The notes under the pieces are model-generated. The model did not search any database and was not told the origin of the DNA. It was given only the letters and a program-made list of their open reading frames with translations. The position numbers and the translations under genes were made by a program. Shown here piece by piece: positions 27,031 through 35,996 of a stretch of DNA of 64,000 bases. Positions within the stretch are counted from its first letter, which is position 1; every line of letters begins with the position of its first letter. The stretch comes from Pseudoalteromonas sp. 0303 (GTDB taxonomy: Bacteria; Pseudomonadota; Gammaproteobacteria; Enterobacterales; Alteromonadaceae), in contig NZ_JABVXF010000001.1 of NCBI RefSeq assembly GCF_013349995.1, forward strand, positions 186,001 through 250,000, given 5' to 3'.

Positions 27031-27891
27031 TTATTTCAGTAGCTGATCAATTTGTTGTTTTGCTTCAGTAAGATAGTGCCCTGCAAAGATATTGGCATTA
27101 TTGAGCATAGGGTATAGTTGATAGATGGCTCTACGTTGCTCGTAACCTACCTGCAGAGGATAGATTTCGTTATAGGCATCATAAAAGCTATCAGGCAGTG
27201 GCGCATATAGCTCACTCATTGCTATATCACATTCCCGATCACCATAATAACAAGCAGGGTCAAATACACTGGGAACATTATTATAAAAGCCCATATTTCG
27301 ACGCCAAAAATCTCCGTGTAATAACGAAGGCTCTACAACATGGCTATGCAGTGCGTCTTTAACAAAAGCGATGAAGGTGTCTTGATTGACAAGCTCAATG
27401 CCTTTTTCTTGTAATAACTGCAATTGCCAACCAATGCGTTCTTCAGCAAAAAATACATCCCATTTTTTGTGCCAGCGATTTGGTTGTAGAGTAGGGCCAA
27501 GGAAATTATCGTTATCTAAGCCGAACATGGCTTGGGTATGCTTTTGGTGTAAATGGGCAAGGTGCTCACCCATTTCACGCCAATTGGTATGGGGCTGTTT
27601 ATCAAGCTCTAACCATTCAAGCACGATAAATGAAAACTCAATATTGCAACCTGTGGTGATGCAGTCTGGGATCATAAATAAGCTTTCTTGGGTTAATAGC
27701 TCAAGATTAAAGGCTTCGCACTCTAGGCGCTCTAGATCACTCAAGTGAGCGACTTTCACAAAAAAGTGGTGTAGATCATCACCAATTTGGAAGTATTTGT
27801 CGTTATTGGGTGATTGTAATTGGCGCTTAAAGGTATGCTTAAAATCAAAGTGCATCGCTTGGCTAATCTGTTCATTCACCGAATTCCACAT
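27031..27891 (-). CDS. Fructosamine kinase-like protein (YniA family)
   Basis: Member of the fructosamine/ketosamine-3-kinase family with an aminoglycoside-kinase-like fold. These enzymes phosphorylate sugars on glycated proteins or small molecules. The catalytic HGD is in LLHGDFWRRN, where most members have HGDLWxGN, and the metal-binding Asp is in VFDPACYYGDRE. An in-frame GTG at 27903 is possible. The ATG at 27891 is preferred: it is preceded by AAAAGGTG and gives the family-typical MWNSV start, leaving 286 residues. Confidence 0.85.
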   Translation of the reverse strand: MWNSVNEQISQAMHFDFKHTFKRQLQSPNNDKYFQIGDDLHHFFVKVAHLSDLERLECEAFNLELLTQESLFMIPDCITTGCNIEFSFIVLEWLELDKQPHTNWREMGEHLAHLHQKHTQAMFGLDNDNFLGPTLQPNRWHKKWDVFFAEERIGWQLQLLQEKGIELVNQDTFIAFVKDALHSHVVEPSLLHGDFWRRNMGFYNNVPSVFDPACYYGDRECDIAMSELYAPLPDSFYDAYNEIYPLQVGYEQRRAIYQLYPMLNNANIFAGHYLTEAKQQIDQLLK

Positions 27892-28003
27892 AATTTTGTT
27901 CACCTTTTAACCATATAATTAAACTATGGCAAAAAGACGATGAATTAACAAACCCATAGCGTTAATATTGTTAAAGTTTATCGAAGTATTTATGAGGGGT
28001 CAG

Positions 28004-28699
28004 ATGAATAAAAGTCTCATTACTAATTTAGTGGCGCTTGCCTTAGTATTAGTCGGATTTTTATTTGAACAAGCAATTGTGCTTTCTGTTGGTTTATTTG
28101 CGTTATCGGGCGCAGTAACTAACTGGCTTGCTATTCACATGCTATTCGAAAAAGTACCATTTTTATACGGCTCTGGGGTTATAACTTTAAAGTTTGCGTC
28201 TTTTAAGGTGGCTATTCGTAACTTGGTAATGACCGAGTTCTTCGCCGAAGAGAAAATAGATCAGGTCATGGCGCTCGCTAAGCCAAATATTGATTTAGAG
28301 CCTGTGATCAGTGAAGTTAATTTAAGTCCGGCTTATGACTCTTTAATTGAGGTTATCGAAAACTCACAATTTGGTGGCATGCTATCAATGTTTGGTGGCC
28401 GTGATGCGCTTGAGCCGATGCGTGAACCTTTCATTGAAAAAATGAAAGCAGCGGTGATTGATATTTCAAAGAGCGACGAATTTAAAACGATTCTAGATGA
28501 AAAGCTATTTGCCAACTCTCATCTTGGTGGCTCATTGCACAGCACTGTTGAGCGTTTAGTAGATGAGCGTCTGAATGAGCTTACGCCAACCATGGTGAAA
28601 GATATTATTCAAACCATGATCAAAGAACATTTAGGTTGGTTAGTGATTTGGGGTGGGGTATTTGGCGGCCTATTTGGCCTGATAGCTGCGCTCGTTTAA
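28004..28699 (+). CDS. DUF445 family membrane protein
   Basis: 231-residue protein with two N-terminal membrane helices (residues about 5-40, including the ALSGAVTNWLAIHMLF motif typical of DUF445) and one C-terminal helix (WLVIWGGVFGGLFGLIAAL). A soluble helical middle lies between. The ATG at 28004 is chosen because GAGGGG lies just upstream. In-frame starts at 27968 and 27992 exist but lack a ribosome-binding site. Function unknown. Confidence 0.78.
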   Translation: MNKSLITNLVALALVLVGFLFEQAIVLSVGLFALSGAVTNWLAIHMLFEKVPFLYGSGVITLKFASFKVAIRNLVMTEFFAEEKIDQVMALAKPNIDLEPVISEVNLSPAYDSLIEVIENSQFGGMLSMFGGRDALEPMREPFIEKMKAAVIDISKSDEFKTILDEKLFANSHLGGSLHSTVERLVDERLNELTPTMVKDIIQTMIKEHLGWLVIWGGVFGGLFGLIAALV

Positions 28700-28712
28700 C
28701 GAAGAAGAAACT

Positions 28713-28740
28713 TGTAGCAGGCCTTTAAAGACCTGCTACA
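28713..28740. terminator. Hairpin between convergent DUF445 and DUF3718 genes
   Basis: TGTAGCAGG and CCTGCTACA form a 9-bp stem in the 53-base gap between convergent genes. T tracts are poor, so it may be a weak bidirectional terminator. Confidence 0.45.
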
Positions 28741-28752
28741 GTGAATTCATCA

Positions 28753-29115
28753 TTATTTAGAACCAGCAATAACAATCACCGTGTCATCAGATACTTTAGC
28801 AATATCTTGAATACTTGTTTTAGTTGCTGTTTCAAAATTTAAGTATTTCGCAGAGTTATGAAAACCATAAGTGCTTGCAAACTTATCAGTCGTCATATCA
28901 TTGCAAAGTAGTTTTTCTGTCATTACTCGTTTGCTTAAGCGTAGATCGCGCATTGTGCTTGATACGTTTAATGGTTTGTTAGAAGCAATGGCCATGCAAG
29001 CTTGCGTGCCAGGCGAGTTATCTGCTGCGACAAATTGTGCAGCACTTGCATCAGTTGCTGCTAATGAAGAACCTAAAATTAATGCTGTACCGAGTGCTGT
29101 AGTTAACGTATTCAT
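28753..29115 (-). CDS. DUF3718 family exported protein
   Basis: 120-residue protein with a signal peptide ending near ASAA (residues 1-26). The mature part begins QFVAADNSPGTQACMAIASN and contains LCND, both typical of the DUF3718 family of small periplasmic proteins found in Alteromonadales and Shewanella. Two cysteines could form a disulfide. Function unknown. GGAGAGAAAG precedes the ATG. Confidence 0.75.
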   Translation of the reverse strand: MNTLTTALGTALILGSSLAATDASAAQFVAADNSPGTQACMAIASNKPLNVSSTMRDLRLSKRVMTEKLLCNDMTTDKFASTYGFHNSAKYLNFETATKTSIQDIAKVSDDTVIVIAGSK

Positions 29116-29472
29116 CTTTCTCTCCAGTTGTTGTCCGTATTACGTTTAGTATGTGCGACCTCGCTTTTATGGATACTTCACACTTCCTGTTTGCTGGGCA
29201 CATTTAAAGTATTACGCTAAACAAGAACAATTGCTGTTAATGAAAATCGACAAGATGTAAGTAAGTATGTAGATGTGAACAAGTAAAACTAACCGCTTGA
29301 TAAGTGCTATTTTAAAGTGTGAATTTTGACACAAATAGGCTGAAATTTTTTTCATTTATTTTTTAAAACGTGTTTTGGCTCGTATTAAAGGCTTAATTTT
29401 TACGTAGCTTTTACATTTAAGTATTAACTCTAGCTTTTCTTAAAAAGGCTATTCAGAGTATAAGGAGCATGA
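29116..29472. other. Divergent intergenic region, 357 bases
   Basis: This lies between the divergent DUF3718 gene and the gene at 29473 and must hold both promoters. It is AT-rich, especially at 29336-29400. I see no convincing ORF, RNA structure or operator. Confidence 0.4.
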
Positions 29473-30258
29473 GTGACCACAAAATTAGCAGGCTATTATC
29501 AACAAGCCTATGCATCTGAATCAAAACACTTTAATCAATGTTTTTATTGTGGTTGTGAAGCAACTGAGCGAGATTTTTGTCCGCCACTGCATATGCTACA
29601 AAGTATTATAGATTTAGGCGAAGAGGCTGAATTTATATCAATTCCAGCATGTTATGAGTGCTTTGCATTACTGCATAACGAACGAGTGCTGACTATTGAT
29701 GGGCGAGTGACAAAGCTTAAAAAGAAACTCTCAACAAAGTATGCAAAAGCGCTGAGAATTTATCACATGTGGCACGAGAGTGAACTTCACGATATGAGTG
29801 ATGAGTTTGTGCACAGTATTAAAGCAGGCATGAAGTTAGGTGCAGAGGCAGCAGAGCGATTAGCATTTCAAGGTTACAGCTATGCAACTGAAGATGCCAG
29901 TGTCACTATTCGTGAGAAGCGTGCCGAATTTGATGTGCAAGGCAAAGTCTTTTATGACTTTAAAGACGCGCTTAATTACTGCATTAATGATTTACAAGTC
30001 GACAGAACAGAATTCTATAAGCTGGTGGTAGAAGATTATAATGGCGATTTTAACCGAGCATTGAGTCAATACCGCCATCGACACGAAAAAGTAACCGCAG
30101 CTAACGATGCTGATTCACTGATTAAAAGTTTTGCCAAGCAGCATAAGCAAAACTCAGACTTTGTAACTCGAACTGTGAAACATTTTATCAACAAAGATCC
30201 GAGCTTAACGACCGAAGGTGCGTTAGAGCAGTTATATAACAACTACATAAAGAAATAG
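29473..30258 (+). CDS. Orphan protein with HNH-like zinc-binding N-terminus
   Basis: 261-residue protein not confidently matched to a family. The N-terminal 65 residues carry CFYCGC...CPPLH and then CYEC, a CxxC/His/CxxC arrangement like the treble-clef zinc site of HNH nucleases. The catalytic His-Asn-His residues themselves are not clear. The rest is helical and charged, without membrane segments or signal peptide, so it is cytoplasmic. GTG start with AAGGAG at good spacing; an out-of-frame ATG at 29469 is not used. It stands alone between DUF3718 and the amidohydrolases. Confidence 0.65.
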   Translation: MTTKLAGYYQQAYASESKHFNQCFYCGCEATERDFCPPLHMLQSIIDLGEEAEFISIPACYECFALLHNERVLTIDGRVTKLKKKLSTKYAKALRIYHMWHESELHDMSDEFVHSIKAGMKLGAEAAERLAFQGYSYATEDASVTIREKRAEFDVQGKVFYDFKDALNYCINDLQVDRTEFYKLVVEDYNGDFNRALSQYRHRHEKVTAANDADSLIKSFAKQHKQNSDFVTRTVKHFINKDPSLTTEGALEQLYNNYIKK

Positions 30259-30370
30259 CGCTCTGTGAGGCTGGTTGTTCGTCTTGAATATTGGTGACTG
30301 GCCTCGTTTACTCGCATTAGAATTAACAATTAGTTAAAGTAATTAAATAATAAAAAAGAGGAACGTAAGA

Positions 30371-31753
30371 ATGCAGAAATTTGCACCATCCTTGTTGGTT
30401 ATGGCGCTTGGTGTCGCGTTAGCGGGTTGCCAAGACAATGGCCCACAAGATCCAAAAGTCTCAATTAACAAAAACCCATACCCTAGCACTTATCAGCCAC
30501 TTGCATCACAAAGTACGTTAATCACTAATGCCACTGTTTTAACCGGCACTGGTGAACGTTTAGATGACGCAGATGTATTCTTTGTTGATGGCAAAGTACA
30601 ACAAGTAGGTAAAGACCTTTCTGTTCAAGCAGATAAAACAATTGATGCACAAGGTAAATGGGTAACACCAGGTATTATTGACGTGCATTCACATTTAGGT
30701 GCATACCCAACTCCATCGGTGGCATCTCATCAAGATGGTAATGAAATGACCAGCCCTGTGACTGCAGAAGTATGGGTTGAGCATTCAGTATGGCCACAAG
30801 ATCCTGGCTTTAACCGTGCTCGTGAAGGCGGTATTACGTCATTACAAATTCTACCAGGTTCAGCAAACTTAATTGGTGGCCGCGGTGTAACACTTAAAAA
30901 CATTCCTTCGCACACAATGCAAGGTATGAAATTCCCTGAAGCACCGTATGGTTTAAAAATGGCATGTGGTGAAAACCCGAAACGTGTTTATGGCCGCAAA
31001 GGTGTTTTACCATCAACGCGTATGGGTAACATGGCGGGCTATCGCACAGCGTGGATTGAAGCGACTGAGTACAAACGCGAGTGGGATAAATACGAAAGTG
31101 ATTATGCCGCGGGTAAAAACCCTGCAGCACCTCACCGCGACATTAAGCTAGATACGCTAGCTGGTGTGTTAGAAGGTGACATTTTAATTCATAACCACTG
31201 CTATAAAGCAGAAGAAATGGCCATGATGATCGACCTTGGTAAAGAGTTTGGTTATCACTCAGGTACTTTCCATCACGGTGTTGAAGCATACAAAATTGCT
31301 GACTTACTTGCCCAGAACGGTAACTGTGCGGCACTTTGGCCTGATTGGTGGGGCTTTAAAATGGAAGCCTACGACATGGTTCAAGAGAACGTAGCAATTG
31401 TAGATGCTGTTAAAAATTCATGTGCCGTTGTTCACTCTGATTCTGATACAACTATCCAACGCTTAAACCAAGAAGCCGGTAAAGTGATGTATCGCGCAAA
31501 TGATGTGGGTTACGACATCTCTGAGCAACACGCAATCAAGTGGATCACTTCAAACGCGGCTAAATCGCTAGGTATTGATGATAAAACAGGTTCACTTGAA
31601 GCAGGTAAGCAAGCTGATGTGGTTATTTGGAACCAAAACCCATTCAGTGTTTATGCGAAAGCTGAACAAGTATTTATCGATGGTGCCAAAGTTTATGATC
31701 GTAACGATGATAAATACCAAGCACAAAGTGATTTCATGCTAGGTCAAAAATAG
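30371..31753 (+). CDS. Amidohydrolase family lipoprotein
   Basis: 460 residues. A lipoprotein signal ends in LAGC with Cys20, followed by Gln, so outer-membrane anchoring is likely. The amidohydrolase domain begins with GKWVTPGIIDVHSHLG, which carries the HxH metal pair. Further likely ligands are in IHNHCYKAEEM, TFHHGVEAYK and AVVHSDSDT. The C-terminal GSLEAGKQADVVIWNQNPFS is the typical imidazolonepropionase-like end. The substrate is probably a cyclic amide, lactam or dipeptide. It is followed after 11 bases by a related gene. Confidence 0.85.
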   Translation: MQKFAPSLLVMALGVALAGCQDNGPQDPKVSINKNPYPSTYQPLASQSTLITNATVLTGTGERLDDADVFFVDGKVQQVGKDLSVQADKTIDAQGKWVTPGIIDVHSHLGAYPTPSVASHQDGNEMTSPVTAEVWVEHSVWPQDPGFNRAREGGITSLQILPGSANLIGGRGVTLKNIPSHTMQGMKFPEAPYGLKMACGENPKRVYGRKGVLPSTRMGNMAGYRTAWIEATEYKREWDKYESDYAAGKNPAAPHRDIKLDTLAGVLEGDILIHNHCYKAEEMAMMIDLGKEFGYHSGTFHHGVEAYKIADLLAQNGNCAALWPDWWGFKMEAYDMVQENVAIVDAVKNSCAVVHSDSDTTIQRLNQEAGKVMYRANDVGYDISEQHAIKWITSNAAKSLGIDDKTGSLEAGKQADVVIWNQNPFSVYAKAEQVFIDGAKVYDRNDDKYQAQSDFMLGQK

Positions 31754-31764
31754 GAGTAACATTG

Positions 31765-32991
31765 ATGACAAAATTAACTAAATCATTAAAGCTGTCACTT
31801 GTTGCTGCTGGCTTATTTTCTGCGACAGCAAGTGCTGCATCGGTAGCGATTGTAAATGCAACACTACACACTTCAACAGAGCAAGGCGTACTTGAAGGCG
31901 CAAGCGTTGTTATTGAAGATGGCAAAATTGTTGCTATTAACCCTGCGTCTATCAACGCGGATACAACCATTGATGCAAAAGGCCAAATCGTGACTGCTGG
32001 CTTTATTGGTACTATGAACCAATTAGGCTTAGTCGAAGTGGGTGCTGTTGCAGGGTCGCGTGATGGTGGTGACGACAAAGCGGGGATTGATTTTGATCCA
32101 AGCCTTGCATTCAACCCACGCAGTAGCTTAATTCCTTATGCACGCAAAGGCGGCATTACTCAAGACGTGATTGTACCAAACGGCGGTGACAGTATTTTTG
32201 CGGGTCTTGCATCTGTAGTTGATCTATCAGGCAGCTTTGAAAGCGTAAATAAAAAGCAAGTTGCGCTTGTTGTTCACCTAGGTGAAAAGAGTAAAGGCTC
32301 ACGTGCTATGTCGATGAAAACACTTATCGACAAGCTTGAAGGCGAAAAGTCAGCTAAAAAAGATGACAAAAAAGAGCCATCAACAGAGCAAAAAGTGTTA
32401 GCAGCTGTGCTTGCTGGTGATATGCCGCTGATTGCGAGTGTTCAACGCGCATCTGACATCTATGAACTTGTTAAGTTAAAAGAAACCTATGGCATCAATT
32501 TAGTGATTCATGGCGGTGATGATGCTGTTGTGGTTGCGGATGCTCTAGCTAAAGCGGATGTACCTGTGATCATCAGTTCTATGGCTAACTTACCGGGTAG
32601 CTTTGACTCATTACATGCAAACCTTGCTAACGCAGGTAAGCTTGAAAAAGCCGGTGTAAAAGTCATTATTGGTGTTGCTGGTGACTCAAGCCACAATGTA
32701 TACCAATTACGTTTTGATGCAGGTAATGCTGTGTCATACGGTATGAGCCAACAAGGTGCACTTAGCGCAGTAACCAGCAATATTGCTGATGTTTTTGGTT
32801 TAAACTCAGGCGCAATTGCCAAAGGTAAACGTGCAAACCTAGTTATGTGGTCTGCAGATCCATTTGAGCTTAACTCACACGTAAGCAAAATGTGGATCAA
32901 CGGTGAAGAGGTTTCAACCGAAGCGCGTCAAGACAAACTACGCGATCGTTATACAACTGATTCAGCGATGCCACGCGCTTATACTAAATAA
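31765..32991 (+). CDS. Amidohydrolase-like protein lacking the HxH metal motif
   Basis: 408 residues from the ATG at 31765, preceded by TAGGAG; a TTG three bases upstream is also in frame. A Sec signal peptide ends near ASA (residues 1-24). The fold is the same as its neighbour: TIDAKGQIVTAGFIGT near the start and AIAKGKRANLVMWSADPFE near the end. Where active members have PGxIDxHxH, this protein has AGFIGTMNQLG, so the first two metal ligands are gone. It is probably an inactive partner or has altered chemistry. It is in an operon with the lipoprotein amidohydrolase. Confidence 0.8.
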   Translation: MTKLTKSLKLSLVAAGLFSATASAASVAIVNATLHTSTEQGVLEGASVVIEDGKIVAINPASINADTTIDAKGQIVTAGFIGTMNQLGLVEVGAVAGSRDGGDDKAGIDFDPSLAFNPRSSLIPYARKGGITQDVIVPNGGDSIFAGLASVVDLSGSFESVNKKQVALVVHLGEKSKGSRAMSMKTLIDKLEGEKSAKKDDKKEPSTEQKVLAAVLAGDMPLIASVQRASDIYELVKLKETYGINLVIHGGDDAVVVADALAKADVPVIISSMANLPGSFDSLHANLANAGKLEKAGVKVIIGVAGDSSHNVYQLRFDAGNAVSYGMSQQGALSAVTSNIADVFGLNSGAIAKGKRANLVMWSADPFELNSHVSKMWINGEEVSTEARQDKLRDRYTTDSAMPRAYTK

Positions 32992-33005
32992 GTGCTCAAC
33001 ATATA

Positions 33006-33033
33006 AAAAGGCCGCAAATTTGCGGCCTTTTTT
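33006..33033 (+). terminator. Terminator after the amidohydrolase pair
   Basis: AAAAGGCCGCAAA pairs with TTTGCGGCCTTTT and is followed by TTTTATA. It lies between convergent genes and the A-rich flank makes it usable on both strands. Confidence 0.85.
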
Positions 33034-33055
33034 ATACATTTTTTCAAACTAAAAG

Positions 33056-34255
33056 CTAAAAAATTAGATTACTTAGTTTATAAACGCTAAGGCCAAATAT
33101 AAGCAGTATTACTGGCACAATTACAAGGTTAAGTAACAGCGAATTAGTGTAGCCTTTCATTACCGATTTTTGATTTACCAACCAAACAAGGTAACAGGTT
33201 ACAATTGGCAGTAATAAACCATTGGCAGCTTGCGCAAAGATGATTACCGCAACTGGGTCAAGCCCAAGTGATGCGACCAGTGCACCAAAAACAAGGATAG
33301 TGATAGCAACCAGTTTAAAACGTGTATCACTCATTTGTGTTGACCAACCAAGCATGCCGCAAACAGCGTAAGCACCCGCAAGAGGTGCAGTTATTGCGCT
33401 AGTAAGCCCGGCAGCACATAAACCGATAGCAAAGAAATAATGAGCCATACCACCTAGAAGTGGCTCAAGCTGCACAGCCATATTGGCCGCTGAAATTTTA
33501 CCTGCATCGGTACCGTAAAATGCCACAGAGGCTGTTGATAAGATAGCTAACGTGATTATCCCACCTAAAGTTATCGAAATACTGGTATCAAGATTTGTTT
33601 CTTTGATAACTTTGTCGATATTTTTTGAACTATCGTGTTTTTCTGCAAGTACCCCAGAGTGTAAAAACAGGTTGTAGGGCACAATTGTTGTGCCTATTAA
33701 GGCAAGTACCGTGGTGATAGAATTATCAGGTAAGCTAGGTATAAACCCTTTTAGCACTTCTCCAAGTGGCGGAGCCGCCATCACCAGCGTTGAAATAAAC
33801 ACTAAACTCATCAACACCACTAAAACAATTAACGCACCCTCAATGACTTTATGTTTGCCAGTGTACAAAAGTACTGCACTTAAAATTGCAATAAGGGGAG
33901 TCCAGAGTAGTGGGCTTACAGAAGGTAGTATTTCTTGCAGTCCTAAACTTGCACCAGTCAGATTACCAGCTTCATAAGCTGCACTGCCAATGCCAATCGC
34001 ACTTATTACTAATATTACAGCCAGGGCTTTAAAAATCGGTCTTTGAATGGTGGTTCTAAGTGCTGAGGCTAAATCTAGCCCTGTAGCCACACCAAGACGA
34101 GCTGCCATAGATTGCAACAAAATAGTCGCTATGACAGAGAACAATAAAGTCCAAATAAGAGCAAAGCCAAAATTAGCACCAGCAACACTTGCCGTGGTGA
34201 TGGTACCTGGGCCAATAAAAGCAGCGGTGACCAGAAGTCCGGGACCTAAACGCAT
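33056..34255 (-). CDS. Nramp-superfamily transporter with non-canonical metal site
   Basis: 399 residues, about 11 membrane helices of the LeuT/Nramp fold. In classical MntH/Nramp, helix 1 carries DPGN and helix 6 carries MPHN. Here they are GPGT (residues 15-18) and VPYN (192-195), so the Asp, Asn and Met metal ligands are missing. It therefore probably belongs to an Nramp-related group with a different substrate (Mg2+ or another ion) rather than Mn2+/Fe2+. No metal regulator site is evident. It is divergent from a MarR gene. Confidence 0.82.
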   Translation of the reverse strand: MRLGPGLLVTAAFIGPGTITTASVAGANFGFALIWTLLFSVIATILLQSMAARLGVATGLDLASALRTTIQRPIFKALAVILVISAIGIGSAAYEAGNLTGASLGLQEILPSVSPLLWTPLIAILSAVLLYTGKHKVIEGALIVLVVLMSLVFISTLVMAAPPLGEVLKGFIPSLPDNSITTVLALIGTTIVPYNLFLHSGVLAEKHDSSKNIDKVIKETNLDTSISITLGGIITLAILSTASVAFYGTDAGKISAANMAVQLEPLLGGMAHYFFAIGLCAAGLTSAITAPLAGAYAVCGMLGWSTQMSDTRFKLVAITILVFGALVASLGLDPVAVIIFAQAANGLLLPIVTCYLVWLVNQKSVMKGYTNSLLLNLVIVPVILLIFGLSVYKLSNLIF

Positions 34256-34446
34256 AAAAAACCTTTATTATTAGAGTTTTAGAATTTTTGTGGTTAAATA
34301 TTATTCATACCACAAAATGATCAATAGGTAAGGGTAAAGGCTCTTAAGGCTGCGGTAAAGTAGAAATAGCAACAAGGCTAACCTGAATCGAAATTTAAGA
34401 AAGTTGAATAATGCTAATTGCAAGTAAATCTTATTTAAGTTATTTT

Positions 34447-34460
34447 GTTGTATATGCAAC
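34447..34460. promoter_or_regulatory. Candidate MarR operator
   Basis: GTTGTATATGCAAC is an imperfect 14-bp palindrome (12 of 14 symmetric), 18 bases upstream of the MarR start. MarR regulators usually bind such AT-centred palindromes near their own start. Inferred from symmetry and position. Confidence 0.4.
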
Positions 34461-34478
34461 TATATGTGGTGAACGCTT

Positions 34479-34946
34479 TTGGAAAACAATAAACACCAAG
34501 CAGAAGTGCCTTTAACGGTCTCTATGGGACATTTAACAGGTTTAGCGAGTCGTTTATTTAATCGGCTTTTAACTTCTCGGTTTAAGCAGGCAGGTATAAA
34601 TATCACTGCGGAACAATGGGGAGTGATCTTAACTTTAAAGCAATATGGCTCCATATCACAGAGCCAAATCTGTGACATTTTGTATCTTGAAAAATCAAGC
34701 GTAAGCCGCTCAGTAGAAGTATTAGAGAAAAATGGCTGGATTATGCGAGTTAAGTCGGAAACAGATAGCCGTACTAAATTGGTTAACCTGACAGAGCAGT
34801 CACTCGATGTTGTAAGCGAATGCACAAAAATTGCTCAGGGTGTATTAGATGATTCTCAAAATCATATTGATCTTAAAGGTTTAAATGAATCGCAAGAGCT
34901 ATTAGTTAAGGTTGTCTCAAATCTTCGATCTTTGCTCAAATCTTAA
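34479..34946 (+). CDS. MarR-family transcriptional regulator
   Basis: 155 residues with the MarR winged helix: ITAEQWGVILTLKQYG, SQSQICDILYLEKSSVSRSVEVLEKNGWI, and the wing SETDSRTKLVNLT. The start is TTG at 34479 with GGTGA six bases upstream; an ATG at 34524 would remove the first 15 residues. It precedes an SDR gene by 29 bases, so it probably autoregulates a small operon. The ligand is unknown. Confidence 0.82.
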   Translation: MENNKHQAEVPLTVSMGHLTGLASRLFNRLLTSRFKQAGINITAEQWGVILTLKQYGSISQSQICDILYLEKSSVSRSVEVLEKNGWIMRVKSETDSRTKLVNLTEQSLDVVSECTKIAQGVLDDSQNHIDLKGLNESQELLVKVVSNLRSLLKS

Positions 34947-34975
34947 ATTATATTTTTTATTAATAAGGAATTAGT

Positions 34976-35716
34976 ATGTCTAAAAGAAATGCATTAATTA
35001 CAGGTGGTGCGCGTGGTATTGGTGCAGCTTGCGCAAAGGAATTGGCTGCTGAGGGTTACCGAGTATTTATTAATTATGTAAATAGCTCAGAAGTTGCAAA
35101 CAAGCTTGCTGATGAAATTATCGCAAATGGTGGTGAGGCTTTTGCTGTTAAAGCAGACGTCCGAGATCCGCTTCAAGTTGAAGAAATGATCAACAATATT
35201 AGCCAGCATGGCGGAGTTGATGCACTTATCTCAAATGCGAATATGAGTTTTACTTCGAAGCCATTTCTTGATCAAACTTGGCAAGAATTTTCTCAAAAAT
35301 TAAATGATGAAATGTTTGCGGCTTACAACACAGCTCAACTTGCAGCTAAAGTAATGAAAGAAAAGCAGTTTGGTCGATTAATATTTATTTCAAGTACTTT
35401 ATCAGAAATGCCAGCACCCGCTTTTATTGCCCATGGTACTGCAAAAGGCGCGCTTGATAGTTTCAATAAATATTTGGCTCAAGAGCTTGGCCCTTATGGG
35501 ATCACTTCAAATATTGTCGCGCCTGGTCTTGTAGAAACAGATGCAACAAAAGAAGCGCCAGAAGAGTTTAAAGAAATGATTAGGCAACACACTCCAACTC
35601 AAAAAATTGCTCAACCTGAAGATGTTGCGAATACAGTGAGCTATTTAGCAAGCGAGAAAAGTGGTCATATCACAGGCACTTATAACCCTGTTTGTGGTGG
35701 TGCTTATATTCAATAA
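34976..35716 (+). CDS. Atypical short-chain dehydrogenase with His in place of catalytic Tyr
   Basis: 246-residue SDR. The NAD(P) motif TGGARGIG is intact and the C-terminal TGTYNPVCGG fits FabG-like members. The NNAG motif is altered to SNAN. The catalytic YxxxK reads HGTAK, so Tyr is replaced by His while Lys is kept. The Ser region (FISSTLSEM) is present. Classical oxidoreductase activity is doubtful. AAGGAA precedes the ATG. It follows the MarR gene and is closed by a hairpin. Confidence 0.82.
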   Translation: MSKRNALITGGARGIGAACAKELAAEGYRVFINYVNSSEVANKLADEIIANGGEAFAVKADVRDPLQVEEMINNISQHGGVDALISNANMSFTSKPFLDQTWQEFSQKLNDEMFAAYNTAQLAAKVMKEKQFGRLIFISSTLSEMPAPAFIAHGTAKGALDSFNKYLAQELGPYGITSNIVAPGLVETDATKEAPEEFKEMIRQHTPTQKIAQPEDVANTVSYLASEKSGHITGTYNPVCGGAYIQ

Positions 35717-35740
35717 TTTGAATAAACGTATTGCAAAACT

Positions 35741-35768
35741 AACGGTGCTTTAAAAAGCACCGTTTTAG
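35741..35768 (+). terminator. Terminator after the MarR-SDR pair
   Basis: AACGGTGCTT pairs with AAGCACCGTT over a 4-base loop, followed by TTAGTTTA. Confidence 0.65.
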
Positions 35769-35996
35769 TTTAGCGACCTGTTAAAATAAATTTAGTTTTC
35801 TTAAGTTTCAAATAATACTCACATTTATTATTACTTCATAAATTGCTCAGCAACGCTGTAAAATTTATACACTTTGCGAACAATTGGTACTGCAAAAGCT
35901 AAATCATATAAATAACCAATTATAAATCAGTGCTTTAAATTGGTTGGTTTTTTGCAAGGAATAGGCATTCATGTTGTCATAGAAAAGGAAATGAAG

